In this document: positions 9,585-18,703 of the stretch, in pieces | Layout: each line of letters starts with the position of its first letter | Numbering within the stretch: position 1 is the first letter of the stretch | Source of the DNA: Aggregatibacter aphrophilus ATCC 33389 | GTDB taxonomy: Bacteria; Pseudomonadota; Gammaproteobacteria; Enterobacterales; Pasteurellaceae | Direction: 5' to 3' | Assembly: GCF_900636915.1 (NCBI RefSeq) | Contig: NZ_LR134327.1 | Span: forward strand, 806,001 to 870,000 | DNA length: 64,000 nucleotides | Position numbers and translations under genes: made by a program | The notes under the pieces: model-generated | The model's input: only the letters and a program-made list of their open reading frames with translations | Told to the model about the DNA's origin: nothing | The model's database searches: none

Positions 9585-9623
9585 ATATCATTATTTAATG
9601 AATATTTATGCAATGAATATTCA
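9585..9623 (-). promoter_or_regulatory. ArgR-type promoter of the artI remnant
   Basis: On the minus strand TTGCAT (9613-9608), a 17-bp spacer and TGATAT (9590-9585). TGAATATTTATGCA (9599-9612) resembles an ARG box, and the adjacent TGAATATTCA (9614-9623) is a perfect palindrome of ARG-box half sites. The arrangement is the same as at the artP promoter (12547-12575). ArgR control is inferred from the known ARG-box consensus TGAAT-N4-ATTCA. Confidence 0.55.
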
Positions 9624-9626
9624 TAA

Positions 9627-9650
9627 AAAATCCCCAAATTTGGGGATTTT
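9627..9650 (-). terminator. Terminator of the artPIQM operon
   Basis: AAAATCCCCAAA/TTTGGGGATTTT is a perfect 24-bp palindrome followed on the minus strand by more T residues. It lies 28 bp after the artM stop. Confidence 0.75.
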
Positions 9651-9677
9651 AAAAATACTGCAAAAAACGACCGCACT

Positions 9678-10361
9678 TTATGCGCCTCTTGTCTCCAAAC
9701 GTTCAAAGGCAAGCACATGGCTTTCTAGTTTGCGTAACAATAACGTGGCGATACCGGTGATGATTAAATAAATTCCGCCGGCAATGCCGTAAATGGTCAG
9801 TGCATCGTATTCCGTGCCATAAAGCTGGCGGGCGTAGCCCATAATGTCCATAATCGTGATCGTGGACGCCAAGGCCGTACCTTTGAACACCAAAATAATT
9901 TCATTGGAATAAGACGGTAATGCGCGTTTTAAAGCATAAGGAATCAGAATTTTCAGGGTTTGCAAACGGCTTAAACCCAATGCTGCACAACTTTCCCACT
10001 GCCCTTTTGGAATGGCTTTTACCGCGCCATGAAATAACTGTGTGGAATAAGCCGCACTATTTAAAGCTAATGCCAATGCCGCGCAAAACCACGCATTAGA
10101 AAACAGCGACCATAATGGGCTATCCACCACCCATTGGAATTGCCCCGGCCCCGCATAAATTAAAAAAAACTGCACTAACAACGGTGTGCCGGTGAATAAA
10201 GTAAGATATAAATTGACCGCACTTTTCGCCGCTTTATTTTCCATGGAAAGCAGGAAAGTGAACAATAACGCCAATACAAACGCAATACTTAAAGAAACGA
10301 CAGTCAGCAGCAAACTGGTTGGAATACCTTGTACAATCACATTTAAATATTCCCAAAACAT
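9678..10361 (-). CDS. artM: ArtM, arginine ABC transporter permease
   Basis: 227 residues, five predicted membrane segments, with the ABC permease EAA loop (ESCAALGLSRLQTLKILIPY, about residues 123-142). It is the second permease of the arginine importer, HisM/GlnP family. The last gene of artP-artI-artQ-artM; its start abuts the artQ stop. A USS-like ACCGCACTT lies at the 3' end next to the terminator. Confidence 0.93.
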   Translation of the reverse strand: MFWEYLNVIVQGIPTSLLLTVVSLSIAFVLALLFTFLLSMENKAAKSAVNLYLTLFTGTPLLVQFFLIYAGPGQFQWVVDSPLWSLFSNAWFCAALALALNSAAYSTQLFHGAVKAIPKGQWESCAALGLSRLQTLKILIPYALKRALPSYSNEIILVFKGTALASTITIMDIMGYARQLYGTEYDALTIYGIAGGIYLIITGIATLLLRKLESHVLAFERLETRGA

Positions 10362-11026
10362 TATTTCACCTCTCTTTCAAAACGGGTGAAACGCAGTTCT
10401 AATTTACGAATTCCTACTTGGCTCACCATCGTCACTGCTAAATAAATCAACGCTGCGATGCCATACCAAGTAAAAGGTTGATGCGTATTCGTGTTGACGA
10501 GTTGCGCTTGACGCATTAAATCATCCACGCCAATCAAAGAAATCAGTGCGGTATCTTTTAATAAAACTAACCATTGGTTGCTCAATCCCGGCAATGCATG
10601 ACGCCATACCTGCGGCATGATAATGTGAAGAAAAGTGTAACCTTTGCTTAGTCCCAATGTCGCGCCGGATTCCCATTGCCCTTTAGGAATGGCCTGAATG
10701 GCACCACGCAAGGTTTGTGAAGTATAGGCGGCGAAAATAAGCGATAACGCAAACACACCACAACCGAAAGCACCAAATTCAATGTATTCTCCGGTGATCA
10801 TTTCCACCACTTCGCTGGAGCCGAAATACACCAAAAGCACCACTAAAATTTCCGGCAAACCACGTAATAAGGCCACCAATACCGCCATGGGTTTACCCAC
10901 CACTCGATTGGCTTCCAACACGGCAAATAACATGCTTAACAACAGGCCTGCCACTAACGAACAAACCGCAAGCCCTAACGTCATGAGGGCTGCGGTAAAC
11001 ATTAAAGAAAGAAAATCAAAAAACAT
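10361..11026 (-). CDS. artQ: ArtQ, arginine ABC transporter permease
   Basis: 221 residues with about five hydrophobic segments and the EAA loop [20 protein letters not shown] (about residues 118-137). Pairs with ArtM to form the inner-membrane channel of the arginine importer. The stop touches the artM start (one-base overlap) and the start is 3 bp after the artI stop, so expression is coupled. Confidence 0.93.
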   Translation of the reverse strand: MFFDFLSLMFTAALMTLGLAVCSLVAGLLLSMLFAVLEANRVVGKPMAVLVALLRGLPEILVVLLVYFGSSEVVEMITGEYIEFGAFGCGVFALSLIFAAYTSQTLRGAIQAIPKGQWESGATLGLSKGYTFLHIIMPQVWRHALPGLSNQWLVLLKDTALISLIGVDDLMRQAQLVNTNTHQPFTWYGIAALIYLAVTMVSQVGIRKLELRFTRFEREVK

Positions 11027-11029
11027 AAA

Positions 11030-11749
11030 TTACTTCGTCATCCATTTATCATAGATTTTTTGATATTCACCATTGGCTTTAATGGCCGCTAAACCTTTAT
11101 TTAAGCTTTCTGCTAATTCTTTGTTGGATTTGTTCATCGCAATACCAAAACCATTACCGAAATATTTTTTGTTATTGACTTTATCACCCACAAACTCAAT
11201 GTTCGGTTCTTTGGAAATCATATCTGCAAGCACGGCAGTGTCACCAAAGATAATGTCAATACGGCCATTTTTTAAGTCCAACACTGCATCTTGCAAGCTC
11301 GCGTAAGATTTCGGACTGTATTGTTTGGTTTCCGCCACCGTGTATTGTTGATAAGTCGTACCGTTTTGCACGCCAACGTTTTTTGCACTTTCTAGGTTTG
11401 CTTTACCTTTTAACGCCACATAGCTTGCCGTGCTGTCATAATAAGGTTCGGAGAACAACACTTGTTTGGCTCGTGCGTCGGTGATATCGATAGCGGAAAT
11501 CGCCGCATCAAAACGTTTTGATCTTAAATTGGTAATCAGTGCGTCAAACGCTTCGCCTTTAAAATGGCAAGTGGCTTGAATTTCTTTACAGATAGCATTG
11601 GCAATGTCCACATCAAAACCGATGATTTCGCCTTTTTCATTAGTGGATTCAAAAGGCGGATAACTTGGCTCCATAGCAAAAGTTAGGTCTTGTGCATTAA
11701 CTGCCATAGCGGAGCCTAATAAAATTGCGCTTAAAAGTAATTTTTTCAT
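11030..11749 (-). CDS. artI: ArtI, periplasmic arginine-binding protein
   Basis: 239 residues from the ATG at 11749, chosen because it follows GAAAGGAGAAAATAGA and begins the signal peptide [19 protein letters not shown], cleaved before QDLTF; the frame extends 24 codons further upstream without a credible start. The body is an SBP_bac_3 solute-binding fold ([46 protein letters not shown]). It delivers arginine, or related basic amino acids, to ArtQM. A decayed duplicate lies at 8781-9500. Confidence 0.95.
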   Translation of the reverse strand: MKKLLLSAILLGSAMAVNAQDLTFAMEPSYPPFESTNEKGEIIGFDVDIANAICKEIQATCHFKGEAFDALITNLRSKRFDAAISAIDITDARAKQVLFSEPYYDSTASYVALKGKANLESAKNVGVQNGTTYQQYTVAETKQYSPKSYASLQDAVLDLKNGRIDIIFGDTAVLADMISKEPNIEFVGDKVNNKKYFGNGFGIAMNKSNKELAESLNKGLAAIKANGEYQKIYDKWMTK

Positions 11750-11768
11750 TCTATTTTCTCCTTTCAGA

Positions 11769-12509
11769 TTAAATGTTGTGTGAGAGATATTGTTTAAAGC
11801 GTTCTGTTTGTGGTTGCTCAAAGCAGGTGCTGTCGCCGGTTTCGATAATATGCCCCTGTTCCATATACACCACTTTGGTCGCCACCTTTTTCGCCATATT
11901 CACTTCATGAGTCACAATCACTTGGGTAATGCCCGTTTCTCGTAATTCCTCAATAATGGAAACGATCTGCGCGGTAATTTCCGGATCCAGCGCTGCCGTC
12001 GGTTCATCAAATAACAACACTTGTGGTTTCATCATTAACGCGCGAGCAATAGCCACACGCTGTTGTTGACCGCCGGATAAATGTAACGGGAAACGCTCCG
12101 CGTGGCCTTCCAAACGCAAACGTTGCAATAATTCCATCGCCTGTTGTTTGGCTTCCGTCTCGCCCACACTGAGAATTTTAATCGGCGCTTCAATGAGGTT
12201 TTCCAACACCGTCATGTGTGGCCATAAATGATACTGTTGAAACACCATTCCCACATCACGACGCAATTGGCGAATTTGTTTCGGATCAGTATTGGCAGAC
12301 AAATCAAATTGATTATTGGCAATACTCAATTCGCCCGATTGTGGTACTTCCAGCAAATTCAGAGTACGAATTAAGGTACTTTTACCGGCACCACTTGGCC
12401 CCAATAACACCACGACATCGCCATCATTAGCGGTTAAGTTAATATTAAATAAGGCTTGATTGGCGCCATAAAAAAAATTCAGGTTTTTAACACTAATTGT
12501 CATTGTCAC
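11769..12509 (-). CDS. artP: ArtP, arginine ABC transporter ATPase
   Basis: 246 residues, a complete ABC ATPase: Walker [10 protein letters not shown] (about 37-45), Q-loop in [14 protein letters not shown], signature [15 protein letters not shown] (about 145-159), Walker [15 protein letters not shown] and the switch histidine in IVTHEVNMA. It energises arginine uptake by ArtIQM. First gene of the operon, about 30 bp after a promoter carrying an ARG box, so repression by ArgR with arginine is likely. Confidence 0.95.
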   Translation of the reverse strand: MTMTISVKNLNFFYGANQALFNINLTANDGDVVVLLGPSGAGKSTLIRTLNLLEVPQSGELSIANNQFDLSANTDPKQIRQLRRDVGMVFQQYHLWPHMTVLENLIEAPIKILSVGETEAKQQAMELLQRLRLEGHAERFPLHLSGGQQQRVAIARALMMKPQVLLFDEPTAALDPEITAQIVSIIEELRETGITQVIVTHEVNMAKKVATKVVYMEQGHIIETGDSTCFEQPQTERFKQYLSHNI

Positions 12510-12546
12510 TTATGCTCTTACATCAAACTACGGTTAAACTGAAAAC

Positions 12547-12575
12547 ATATTACACTTTTATGAATAATTATGCAA
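12547..12575 (-). promoter_or_regulatory. artP promoter with overlapping ARG box
   Basis: Minus strand TTGCAT (12575-12570), 17 bp, TAATAT (12552-12547). TGAATAATTATGCA at 12561-12574 matches the ARG-box consensus TGAAT-N4-ATTCA with one mismatch and overlaps the -35 and spacer, so ArgR bound there would block RNA polymerase. ArgR itself is not in the window. Confidence 0.7.
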
Positions 12576-12586
12576 CTCGAAGTATT

Positions 12587-12614
12587 AAAAAATCCCAAAT
12601 AACATTGGGATTTT
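12587..12614 (-). terminator. Terminator of the gene at 12647-13528
   Basis: On the minus strand AAAATCCCAA, loop TGTTAT, TTGGGATTTTTT. It lies 33 bp after the stop of the exported-protein gene and just upstream of the artP promoter. Confidence 0.8.
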
Positions 12615-12646
12615 AAAAAACATATAAAAAATGACCGCGCGTTAAG

Positions 12647-13528
12647 TTAATAATACTCATATTTATAGGTCGTCTTGGTTACCCATTCACCTTTCTCATT
12701 ATACATAACACTTTCAATCACATTACCCTGTTCATCGAATCGGTGTTTAGTCGTGTAGCTCTCATTAGACACACGACCATCCTTATCAATAAACTGACGC
12801 TTGATTTCATGATGATTTTTATCATAGGTGATTTCTACCCTAACATCATTAAATGAACCATTTTTAACAAAAGAACCATCATCAAAATAACGATACGTCT
12901 CGCAATCTTCAATTTTCTCTTTCTCACTTATATCGCAAACTTTGCTTAATCGCGCATCATCATAAAAATAGGTCAAAATCTGATTGGCACTATGGGTTTT
13001 AGGATAATACATTTGATCTTTCAACAAATTGCCTTTCGCATCATAAATGATTTGATGATGTCCATCTTCCCAATCCGGTGACGTCGGTTTTTTATAAACA
13101 TAAACCAACTCTTTCTGTATCCCCGTCCCATCATCATTTTCCTGATATTGATAGAGCGCTCCAAAATAAGATGGAGCAGTATCATCTTTGTTCTCGGTAA
13201 AGAGCACTACCTCTTCGCTATTCCGCTCTATCAAACGATTTTTATCGTCATATTGATACGTATGAAACCGCGTACTTTGATTATAACTCTCTTCAGTATC
13301 CCGCTCTTCCTCTTTGACTAAAAAGCCCTGCGCATTATAAAAAGACTTTTTATAATTCGTGATCGGATCACCTTCTTCTATGGCTTCGGGATTATCTTTT
13401 GAATAAGACTCCACCGATTTTACCTTACCCTGTAAATGATTTTGCTCCCAATCTGTCCGCACCGGAAACAATGCTAATGTCGAACCGGCAAAAGAAGATA
13501 ACAAGACAACTAACAATAATCTACGCAT
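12647..13528 (-). CDS. Exported protein of unknown function with YD-like repeats
   Basis: 293 residues. The N-terminus MRRLLLVVLLSSFAGSTLA is a good Sec signal peptide with no lipobox cysteine, so a periplasmic or surface protein is expected. The mature part repeats short beta-type units with the pattern YxYDxxNRLIER, YDAKGNLLKDQMYY, YFDDGSFVKNGS, YDKNHHEIKRQF, FDEQGNVIESVMYNEKGEW: the antiparallel-strand style of YD/RHS or MORN-like proteins, but without an RHS core or toxin domain. There is a good ribosome-binding site (AAAGGAG). It has its own terminator and is separated from gmhA by an inverted-USS terminator. I do not recognise the family. Confidence 0.8.
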   Translation of the reverse strand: MRRLLLVVLLSSFAGSTLALFPVRTDWEQNHLQGKVKSVESYSKDNPEAIEEGDPITNYKKSFYNAQGFLVKEEERDTEESYNQSTRFHTYQYDDKNRLIERNSEEVVLFTENKDDTAPSYFGALYQYQENDDGTGIQKELVYVYKKPTSPDWEDGHHQIIYDAKGNLLKDQMYYPKTHSANQILTYFYDDARLSKVCDISEKEKIEDCETYRYFDDGSFVKNGSFNDVRVEITYDKNHHEIKRQFIDKDGRVSNESYTTKHRFDEQGNVIESVMYNEKGEWVTKTTYKYEYY

Positions 13529-13545
13529 AACACTCCTTTAAGAAA

Positions 13546-13587
13546 AAAGTGCGGTCAAAAAACCTTCTTGTTTTTTGACCGCACTTT
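13546..13587. terminator. Inverted-USS terminator after gmhA
   Basis: AAAGTGCGGTCAAAAAA, 8-nt loop, TTTTTTGACCGCACTTT: a 17-bp perfect stem made of two opposed DNA-uptake sequences. It lies just after the gmhA stop on the minus strand. Confidence 0.85.
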
Positions 13588-13600
13588 ATATGTAAATACC

Positions 13601-14206
<606 letters not shown>

Positions 14207-14244
14207 TTAAAATTACTTTCACCGATAACGAGTTAGTTTCTTGT

Positions 14245-14279
14245 CTGACATAAAAAGTCAGTACAGAAAGGCCTTTCTG
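14245..14279. repeat. Two adjacent palindromes upstream of gmhA
   Basis: CTGAC-N7-GTCAG at 14245-14261 is followed at once by CAGAAAGGCCTTTCTG at 14264-14279, a perfect 16-bp palindrome. They lie 60-95 bp upstream of gmhA in a 283-bp gap (14186-14468) that otherwise shows only a USS near 14421. Either an operator pair or RNA hairpins in the leader; nothing else identifies them. Confidence 0.5.
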
Positions 14280-14468
14280 ACGTTGTTACCTTCTCTTTCC
14301 AAGAAGATTTTTTTACGAAAAAAGCCTAATCTCTGCCATACCTTATTTAGCAGTATTTTCTAAAATCATCCTTGCGTTAAAGTAACTTGGGCGAAAGGAT
14401 AATAACAATTATTATAAAAAAGTGCGGTTGGTTTTTCGAGTATTTTTAATACTTGCTGTCAACAGCCA

Positions 14469-14864
14469 TTAAAATCCGAATTTTTCCATCACTTCTTTTT
14501 CTGTAAGTTTCGGTACATCGTTTTTCAATTCGTAAAATGACGGTTTTTTGTCAATAAAGATTTCATCTTCCAATGTGAAATCGGTTTGCGCAGAGAATAG
14601 GCCGCTAGAGACTTCATAACTTTGCGTGCCAAGCAGATGATAATAAAGATGCGAACCGCAGTGCTTGCAAAATGCCCGCTCAGCCCATTCGGAAGATTGA
14701 TAATGGGTAATATGTTCACTGCCTTCAATCTCTATTTCATCACAGTGAAAAGCAAATAAAGGACCGCCATTCCAGCGCTGACACATATTACAATGGCAGG
14801 CGTGAACGTTTTCATTTTGTGGTACGGAGATGGAAACCGCTCCGCATAAGCATTGACCTTTCAT
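14469..14864 (-). CDS. GFA/CENP-V-family zinc protein
   Basis: 131 residues, one domain. The cysteine pattern is that of the glutathione-dependent formaldehyde-activating enzyme (GFA) fold: CLCGAVS near residue 5, CHCNMCQRWNGGP near 23-35 and AFCKHCGSHLYYH near 64-76, binding two zinc ions. Family members are annotated as S-(hydroxymethyl)glutathione synthases, though most have no proven activity. Glutathione is made in this organism (gshF at 35.5 kb), so a thiol adduct is a possible substrate; that is inference. Ribosome-binding site AAGGAG; lies 31 bp downstream-facing into mfd's 3' flank. Confidence 0.85.
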   Translation of the reverse strand: MKGQCLCGAVSISVPQNENVHACHCNMCQRWNGGPLFAFHCDEIEIEGSEHITHYQSSEWAERAFCKHCGSHLYYHLLGTQSYEVSSGLFSAQTDFTLEDEIFIDKKPSFYELKNDVPKLTEKEVMEKFGF

Positions 14865-14895
14865 GTTAATACTCCTTACATAGCTGAAAATAGAA

Positions 14896-17800
14896 TTAAT
14901 TGACTTGAGACTTATCTAATAACCTTTTTACTAAATCCGTCACAAATTCTAACCGCACTTTATAGTCTGTTAAATCTTTGGTAAAGCGGAATTTATGTGG
15001 GCCGTCAAAACGATAAACCGCCGGATTGAGTTGGATTAACTGTAAAAAGATCATCGGGTCTAACTCGGCGTTCGGCGCAAATTCGATGAATCCGCCTTGC
15101 GCATTGGCATCCAAGCGAATGACATTGAGCGGTTTCAAATCCAGCCGTAATTGCGCAATTTGCAACAGATTCCGCGTGGCTTGTGGCAAGGTTCCGAAAC
15201 GGTCAATAAGCTCCACTTTTAACTCATCCAACGCTTCGGTATGTTCCGCACCGGCAATGCGTTTATAGAAAGACAAACGCATATTCACATCGCCCAAATA
15301 ATCTTCCGGCAACAGCGATGGCATCCGTAAATCAATCTCAGTTTGTTGTTGCGTCAGTTCGTCCAATGACGGCTCGCGCCCTTCTTTTAAGGCTTTCACC
15401 GCACGCTCCAACAATTCCATGTAAAGAGAAAAACCGATACTTTCAATTTGTCCGCTTTGCTCGTTACCCAGCAATTCCCCTGCGCCGCGAATTTCCAAAT
15501 CATGTGTGGCCAAAATAAAGCCGGCACCGAGGTTGTCTAGGCTTTCCAAGGCTTCCAAGCGTTTTTGCGCATCCTTCGTCATCAGTTTCGGTGGCGGTGT
15601 GAGCAAATAAGCATAGGCTTGATGGTGAGAACGCCCAACCCGTCCGCGCAACTGATGCAACTGTGCCAAACCAAAATTGTCGGCACGCTCGATAATAATC
15701 GTATTAGCCGTCGGCACATCGATACCGGTTTCAATAATTGTAGAACACACCAGCACGTTATAACGTTGATGATAAAAATCCGACATCACGCGTTCCAACT
15801 CACGTTCGCGCATTTGTCCGTGTCCCACAATCACGCGCGCTTCCGGCACAAGTGCGGTCAGTTTTTCTGCCGTATTTTCAATGCTCGCCACATCGTTATG
15901 CAAATAATACACCTGCCCACCACGCAAAATTTCACGCAAAATGGCTTCACGAATCACCAACTCATCCGTTTGACGCACAAACGTTTTAATGGTTAAACGG
16001 CGTGCCGGTGGTGTAGAAATAATGGAAAGATCGCGAATGCCATTCATCGCCATGTTTAATGTACGCGGAATCGGCGTTGCGGTCAGGGTGAGAATATCTA
16101 TGTTCGCGCGCAGCTGTTTCATTTTTTCTTTTTGGCGCACGCCAAAACGGTGCTCTTCGTCAATAATCAGCAAACCCAGATCATGGAATTGCACATCGCC
16201 TTGAATGATTTTATGAGTACCAATCAGAATATCCACTTTGCCGTCGGCTAAATCCTGAATCACCTGTTTCTGCTCTTTCGCGGTTTTAAAGCGGGACAAC
16301 ATTTCCACGTTCACCGGCAAGTTAGCAAAGCGGTCTTTGAAATTATCGAAATGTTGCTGCGCCAATAACGTGGTCGGCACCAACACGGCAACCTGTTTAT
16401 GGTTCATCACTGCCAAAAATGCGGCACGCATGGCCACTTCCGTTTTACCAAAGCCCACATCGCCACACACAAGGCGATCCATGGCTTTCGGTTGAGTCAT
16501 GTCGGAAATCACGGCATTAATTGCCATGAGTTGGTCATGGGTTTCTTCAAATGGGAACGTAGCAGTGAATTGTTGGAATTCCTCACGATCATATTGGAAC
16601 GCAAAGCCTTTTTGCGCTTCACGTTGCGCGTACACATCCAATAACTCTGCTGCCACATCACGAATTTTCTCCGCCGCTTTGCTGCGTGCTTTGCCCCAGG
16701 CTTCGGAGCCTAACTTGTGCAACGGCGCGGTTTCATCGGAACCACCCACATAACGGCTGATTAAATGTAACGATGCCACCGGCACATACAATTTCGAGTC
16801 GTTGGCATAATTGAGCAACAAATATTCCGCTTTAATGCCACCGTTTTCTAAACTCACTAAACCGCCGTAGCGCCCCACACCATGATCCAAATGCACGACC
16901 GGCTGACCGATTTGCAATTCGGCAAGGTTACGAATCAAGGTATCAGGGTTCACCGTGCGGGATTTATCCCGCTGCCGTTGTTGCACGCGTTCGCCAAGCA
17001 ATTCCGATTCACAAATAATGGCAAGGGGCACATCCTGTTCAATAATAAAACCATGCTCCAACGGGCTAACCATTAAAGCCAATTTTTCTTCCGTCGCTTG
17101 CGCCAAGGTATGAATCTGTTTTGGTTTCAGTTTTAGCGGAGCAAGTAGGCTTAACAAGGTTTCACGACGCCCTTCCGTTTCCACGATAAATAAAATATTG
17201 CCTTTAAAATGCTCAATAAATTGGCGTAACTGTTGTAATGGTTCTTTTTGTTGAGATTGAATGGTCAGTGGCGGTAAGGGCGTAATGGCCAAATTTTTCT
17301 GCCGTGCAGACGACCGCACTTTTTCCGTTTTTAAGGCAATCGCAGGATAATTTTTTAACTGACGATTTACGTCATCAATGCGCAACCAAAGTTTATCGGG
17401 TGACAATAACGGACGCATCGGATCGACACGGCGACTCTCAAAACGTTGTTCCGCATCCGCGTAAAAACGCTCACCCTGCATTTGATTTTGCTCGCCGGTA
17501 ATAAACAACGTATTCGCCGGGAAATAATCAAATAAAGTCGCCATTTCTTCAAAGAACAAGGGCTGCCAATATTCAATCCCTGCCGCCAACGTGCCTTTGC
17601 TGATTTGTTGATAAATATGTTCCGGATCCCGTCGAATTTCACCAAACGCCGCGCGGAATTGGCTACGGAAAAATTCAATGCCTTGATTATCCGTTGGAAA
17701 TTCGTGCGCCGGTAATAAATTGATTTGATCGATTTCCTGCAACGTGCGTTGTGTATCTACATCAAAAGTGCGAATGGAATCAATTTCATCATCAAAAAAA

Positions 17801-18351
17801 TCTAAGCGAAAAGGCACCGCACTTCCCATCGGGAAAAGATCCAACAAGGCACCGCGTACGGCATATTCGCCATGTTCCAATACTTGCTCCACCGCGCGAT
17901 AACCTGATTTTTCCAATTGCAAACGAAGCGTTTCAATGACAAAACGATCGCCTTTATTAATCAGTAACACCCGATGTTGTAAATAAGAGGGCGGGCAAAC
18001 GCGTTGCATTAACGTGGCAATCGGCAAAATGAAAATGCCTTGCTTGCGTTGCTGTAAGTGAAATAAGGCACTCAAGCGCGCAGAAATAATATCTTGATGA
18101 GGCGAAAAACTGTCGTAAGGCAAGGTTTCCCAATCAGGGAAAAAGGTAACATTAAGTGGGCTCAATTGCGCTAATTCTTTGTCTAAACGCACCGCACTTC
18201 GGGTGTCGTTCGTCACCACGACGGTTAGCCCGTTAAACTGCGCCGCAATTTCACTCACGGCAAGGCTATCCGCGCCGGGCAGAATATTGGCTAAAATTTT
18301 ATGATCTTGTGCTTGGGTTGGAATTTCGATGTGAAAAAATGGAATTTGCAT
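14896..18351 (-). CDS. mfd: Mfd, transcription-repair coupling factor
   Basis: 1151 residues, the usual length. In order: UvrB-like N-terminal region that recruits UvrA, the RNA-polymerase-interacting domain with PVVHLDHGVGRYGGL (about 485-500), and a RecG-like translocase with Walker A GDVGFGKTE (near 627), DEEHRFG (near 729), TATPIPRTLN and the TRG motif; then a C-terminal regulatory domain. It removes stalled RNA polymerase and brings nucleotide excision repair to transcribed strands. Several USS copies lie inside the gene, typical of core genes of this family. Intact. Confidence 0.97.
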   Translation of the reverse strand: MQIPFFHIEIPTQAQDHKILANILPGADSLAVSEIAAQFNGLTVVVTNDTRSAVRLDKELAQLSPLNVTFFPDWETLPYDSFSPHQDIISARLSALFHLQQRKQGIFILPIATLMQRVCPPSYLQHRVLLINKGDRFVIETLRLQLEKSGYRAVEQVLEHGEYAVRGALLDLFPMGSAVPFRLDFFDDEIDSIRTFDVDTQRTLQEIDQINLLPAHEFPTDNQGIEFFRSQFRAAFGEIRRDPEHIYQQISKGTLAAGIEYWQPLFFEEMATLFDYFPANTLFITGEQNQMQGERFYADAEQRFESRRVDPMRPLLSPDKLWLRIDDVNRQLKNYPAIALKTEKVRSSARQKNLAITPLPPLTIQSQQKEPLQQLRQFIEHFKGNILFIVETEGRRETLLSLLAPLKLKPKQIHTLAQATEEKLALMVSPLEHGFIIEQDVPLAIICESELLGERVQQRQRDKSRTVNPDTLIRNLAELQIGQPVVHLDHGVGRYGGLVSLENGGIKAEYLLLNYANDSKLYVPVASLHLISRYVGGSDETAPLHKLGSEAWGKARSKAAEKIRDVAAELLDVYAQREAQKGFAFQYDREEFQQFTATFPFEETHDQLMAINAVISDMTQPKAMDRLVCGDVGFGKTEVAMRAAFLAVMNHKQVAVLVPTTLLAQQHFDNFKDRFANLPVNVEMLSRFKTAKEQKQVIQDLADGKVDILIGTHKIIQGDVQFHDLGLLIIDEEHRFGVRQKEKMKQLRANIDILTLTATPIPRTLNMAMNGIRDLSIISTPPARRLTIKTFVRQTDELVIREAILREILRGGQVYYLHNDVASIENTAEKLTALVPEARVIVGHGQMRERELERVMSDFYHQRYNVLVCSTIIETGIDVPTANTIIIERADNFGLAQLHQLRGRVGRSHHQAYAYLLTPPPKLMTKDAQKRLEALESLDNLGAGFILATHDLEIRGAGELLGNEQSGQIESIGFSLYMELLERAVKALKEGREPSLDELTQQQTEIDLRMPSLLPEDYLGDVNMRLSFYKRIAGAEHTEALDELKVELIDRFGTLPQATRNLLQIAQLRLDLKPLNVIRLDANAQGGFIEFAPNAELDPMIFLQLIQLNPAVYRFDGPHKFRFTKDLTDYKVRLEFVTDLVKRLLDKSQVN

Positions 18352-18475
18352 AAAACGACAATGTATTAAAAAAAATTGTCGCTAGTTTAGCTCAAACAAG
18401 GGGGATTTCCAATAAAAGTCTGTATAAAAAAACAGTGTCATACTTAGGGGAATTCATCCCCCAGGCATGCTAATC

Positions 18476-18652
18476 TTAGTGAGCGCTTTCCTCTTTCTGT
18501 TCTTTTTTCTCTTTTGGTTCTGGATCTTCGTCAAACTTGACCACCGGCACACAGCCACGGCAAGTGCCTTGATCGATACCGGCTTCTTTACAGAAATCAG
18601 AATAGGCTTCCCACGCGCGTTTCACCCAACTTTTTTTGCCTTCTTCGCTCAT
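18476..18652 (-). CDS. Small 58-residue cysteine-containing protein (DUF5363-like)
   Basis: Minus-strand frame from ATG 18652 (after AAGGAAACAAAG) to TAA 18478-18476. The protein starts MSEEGKKSWVKRAWEAYSDF, has CKEAGIDQGTCRGCVPVVKF with three cysteines, and ends in a lysine/glutamate tail. Small Pasteurellaceae proteins of this type exist (I associate it with DUF5363, not certain). No function is known. It follows tmcA by 51 bp and probably belongs to the lipoprotein-tmcA transcript. The cysteines suggest metal or disulfide chemistry, but that is conjecture. Confidence 0.75.
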   Translation of the reverse strand: MSEEGKKSWVKRAWEAYSDFCKEAGIDQGTCRGCVPVVKFDEDPEPKEKKEQKEESAH

Positions 18653-18703
18653 CTTTGTTTCCTTATTTTTCTAGCTTTATTTTAAATTGTTAAGAGATTG
18701 TTA

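Noticed and set aside
15565..15996. 143-codon plus-strand frame within mfd
   Set aside because: Shadow of the mfd helicase region; no signal for translation.
18467..18685. Plus-strand frame of 72 residues starting with a hydrophobic run
   Set aside because: Antisense to the 58-residue Cys protein, which has a better start and ribosome-binding site; the hydrophobic run mirrors its Lys/Glu tail.
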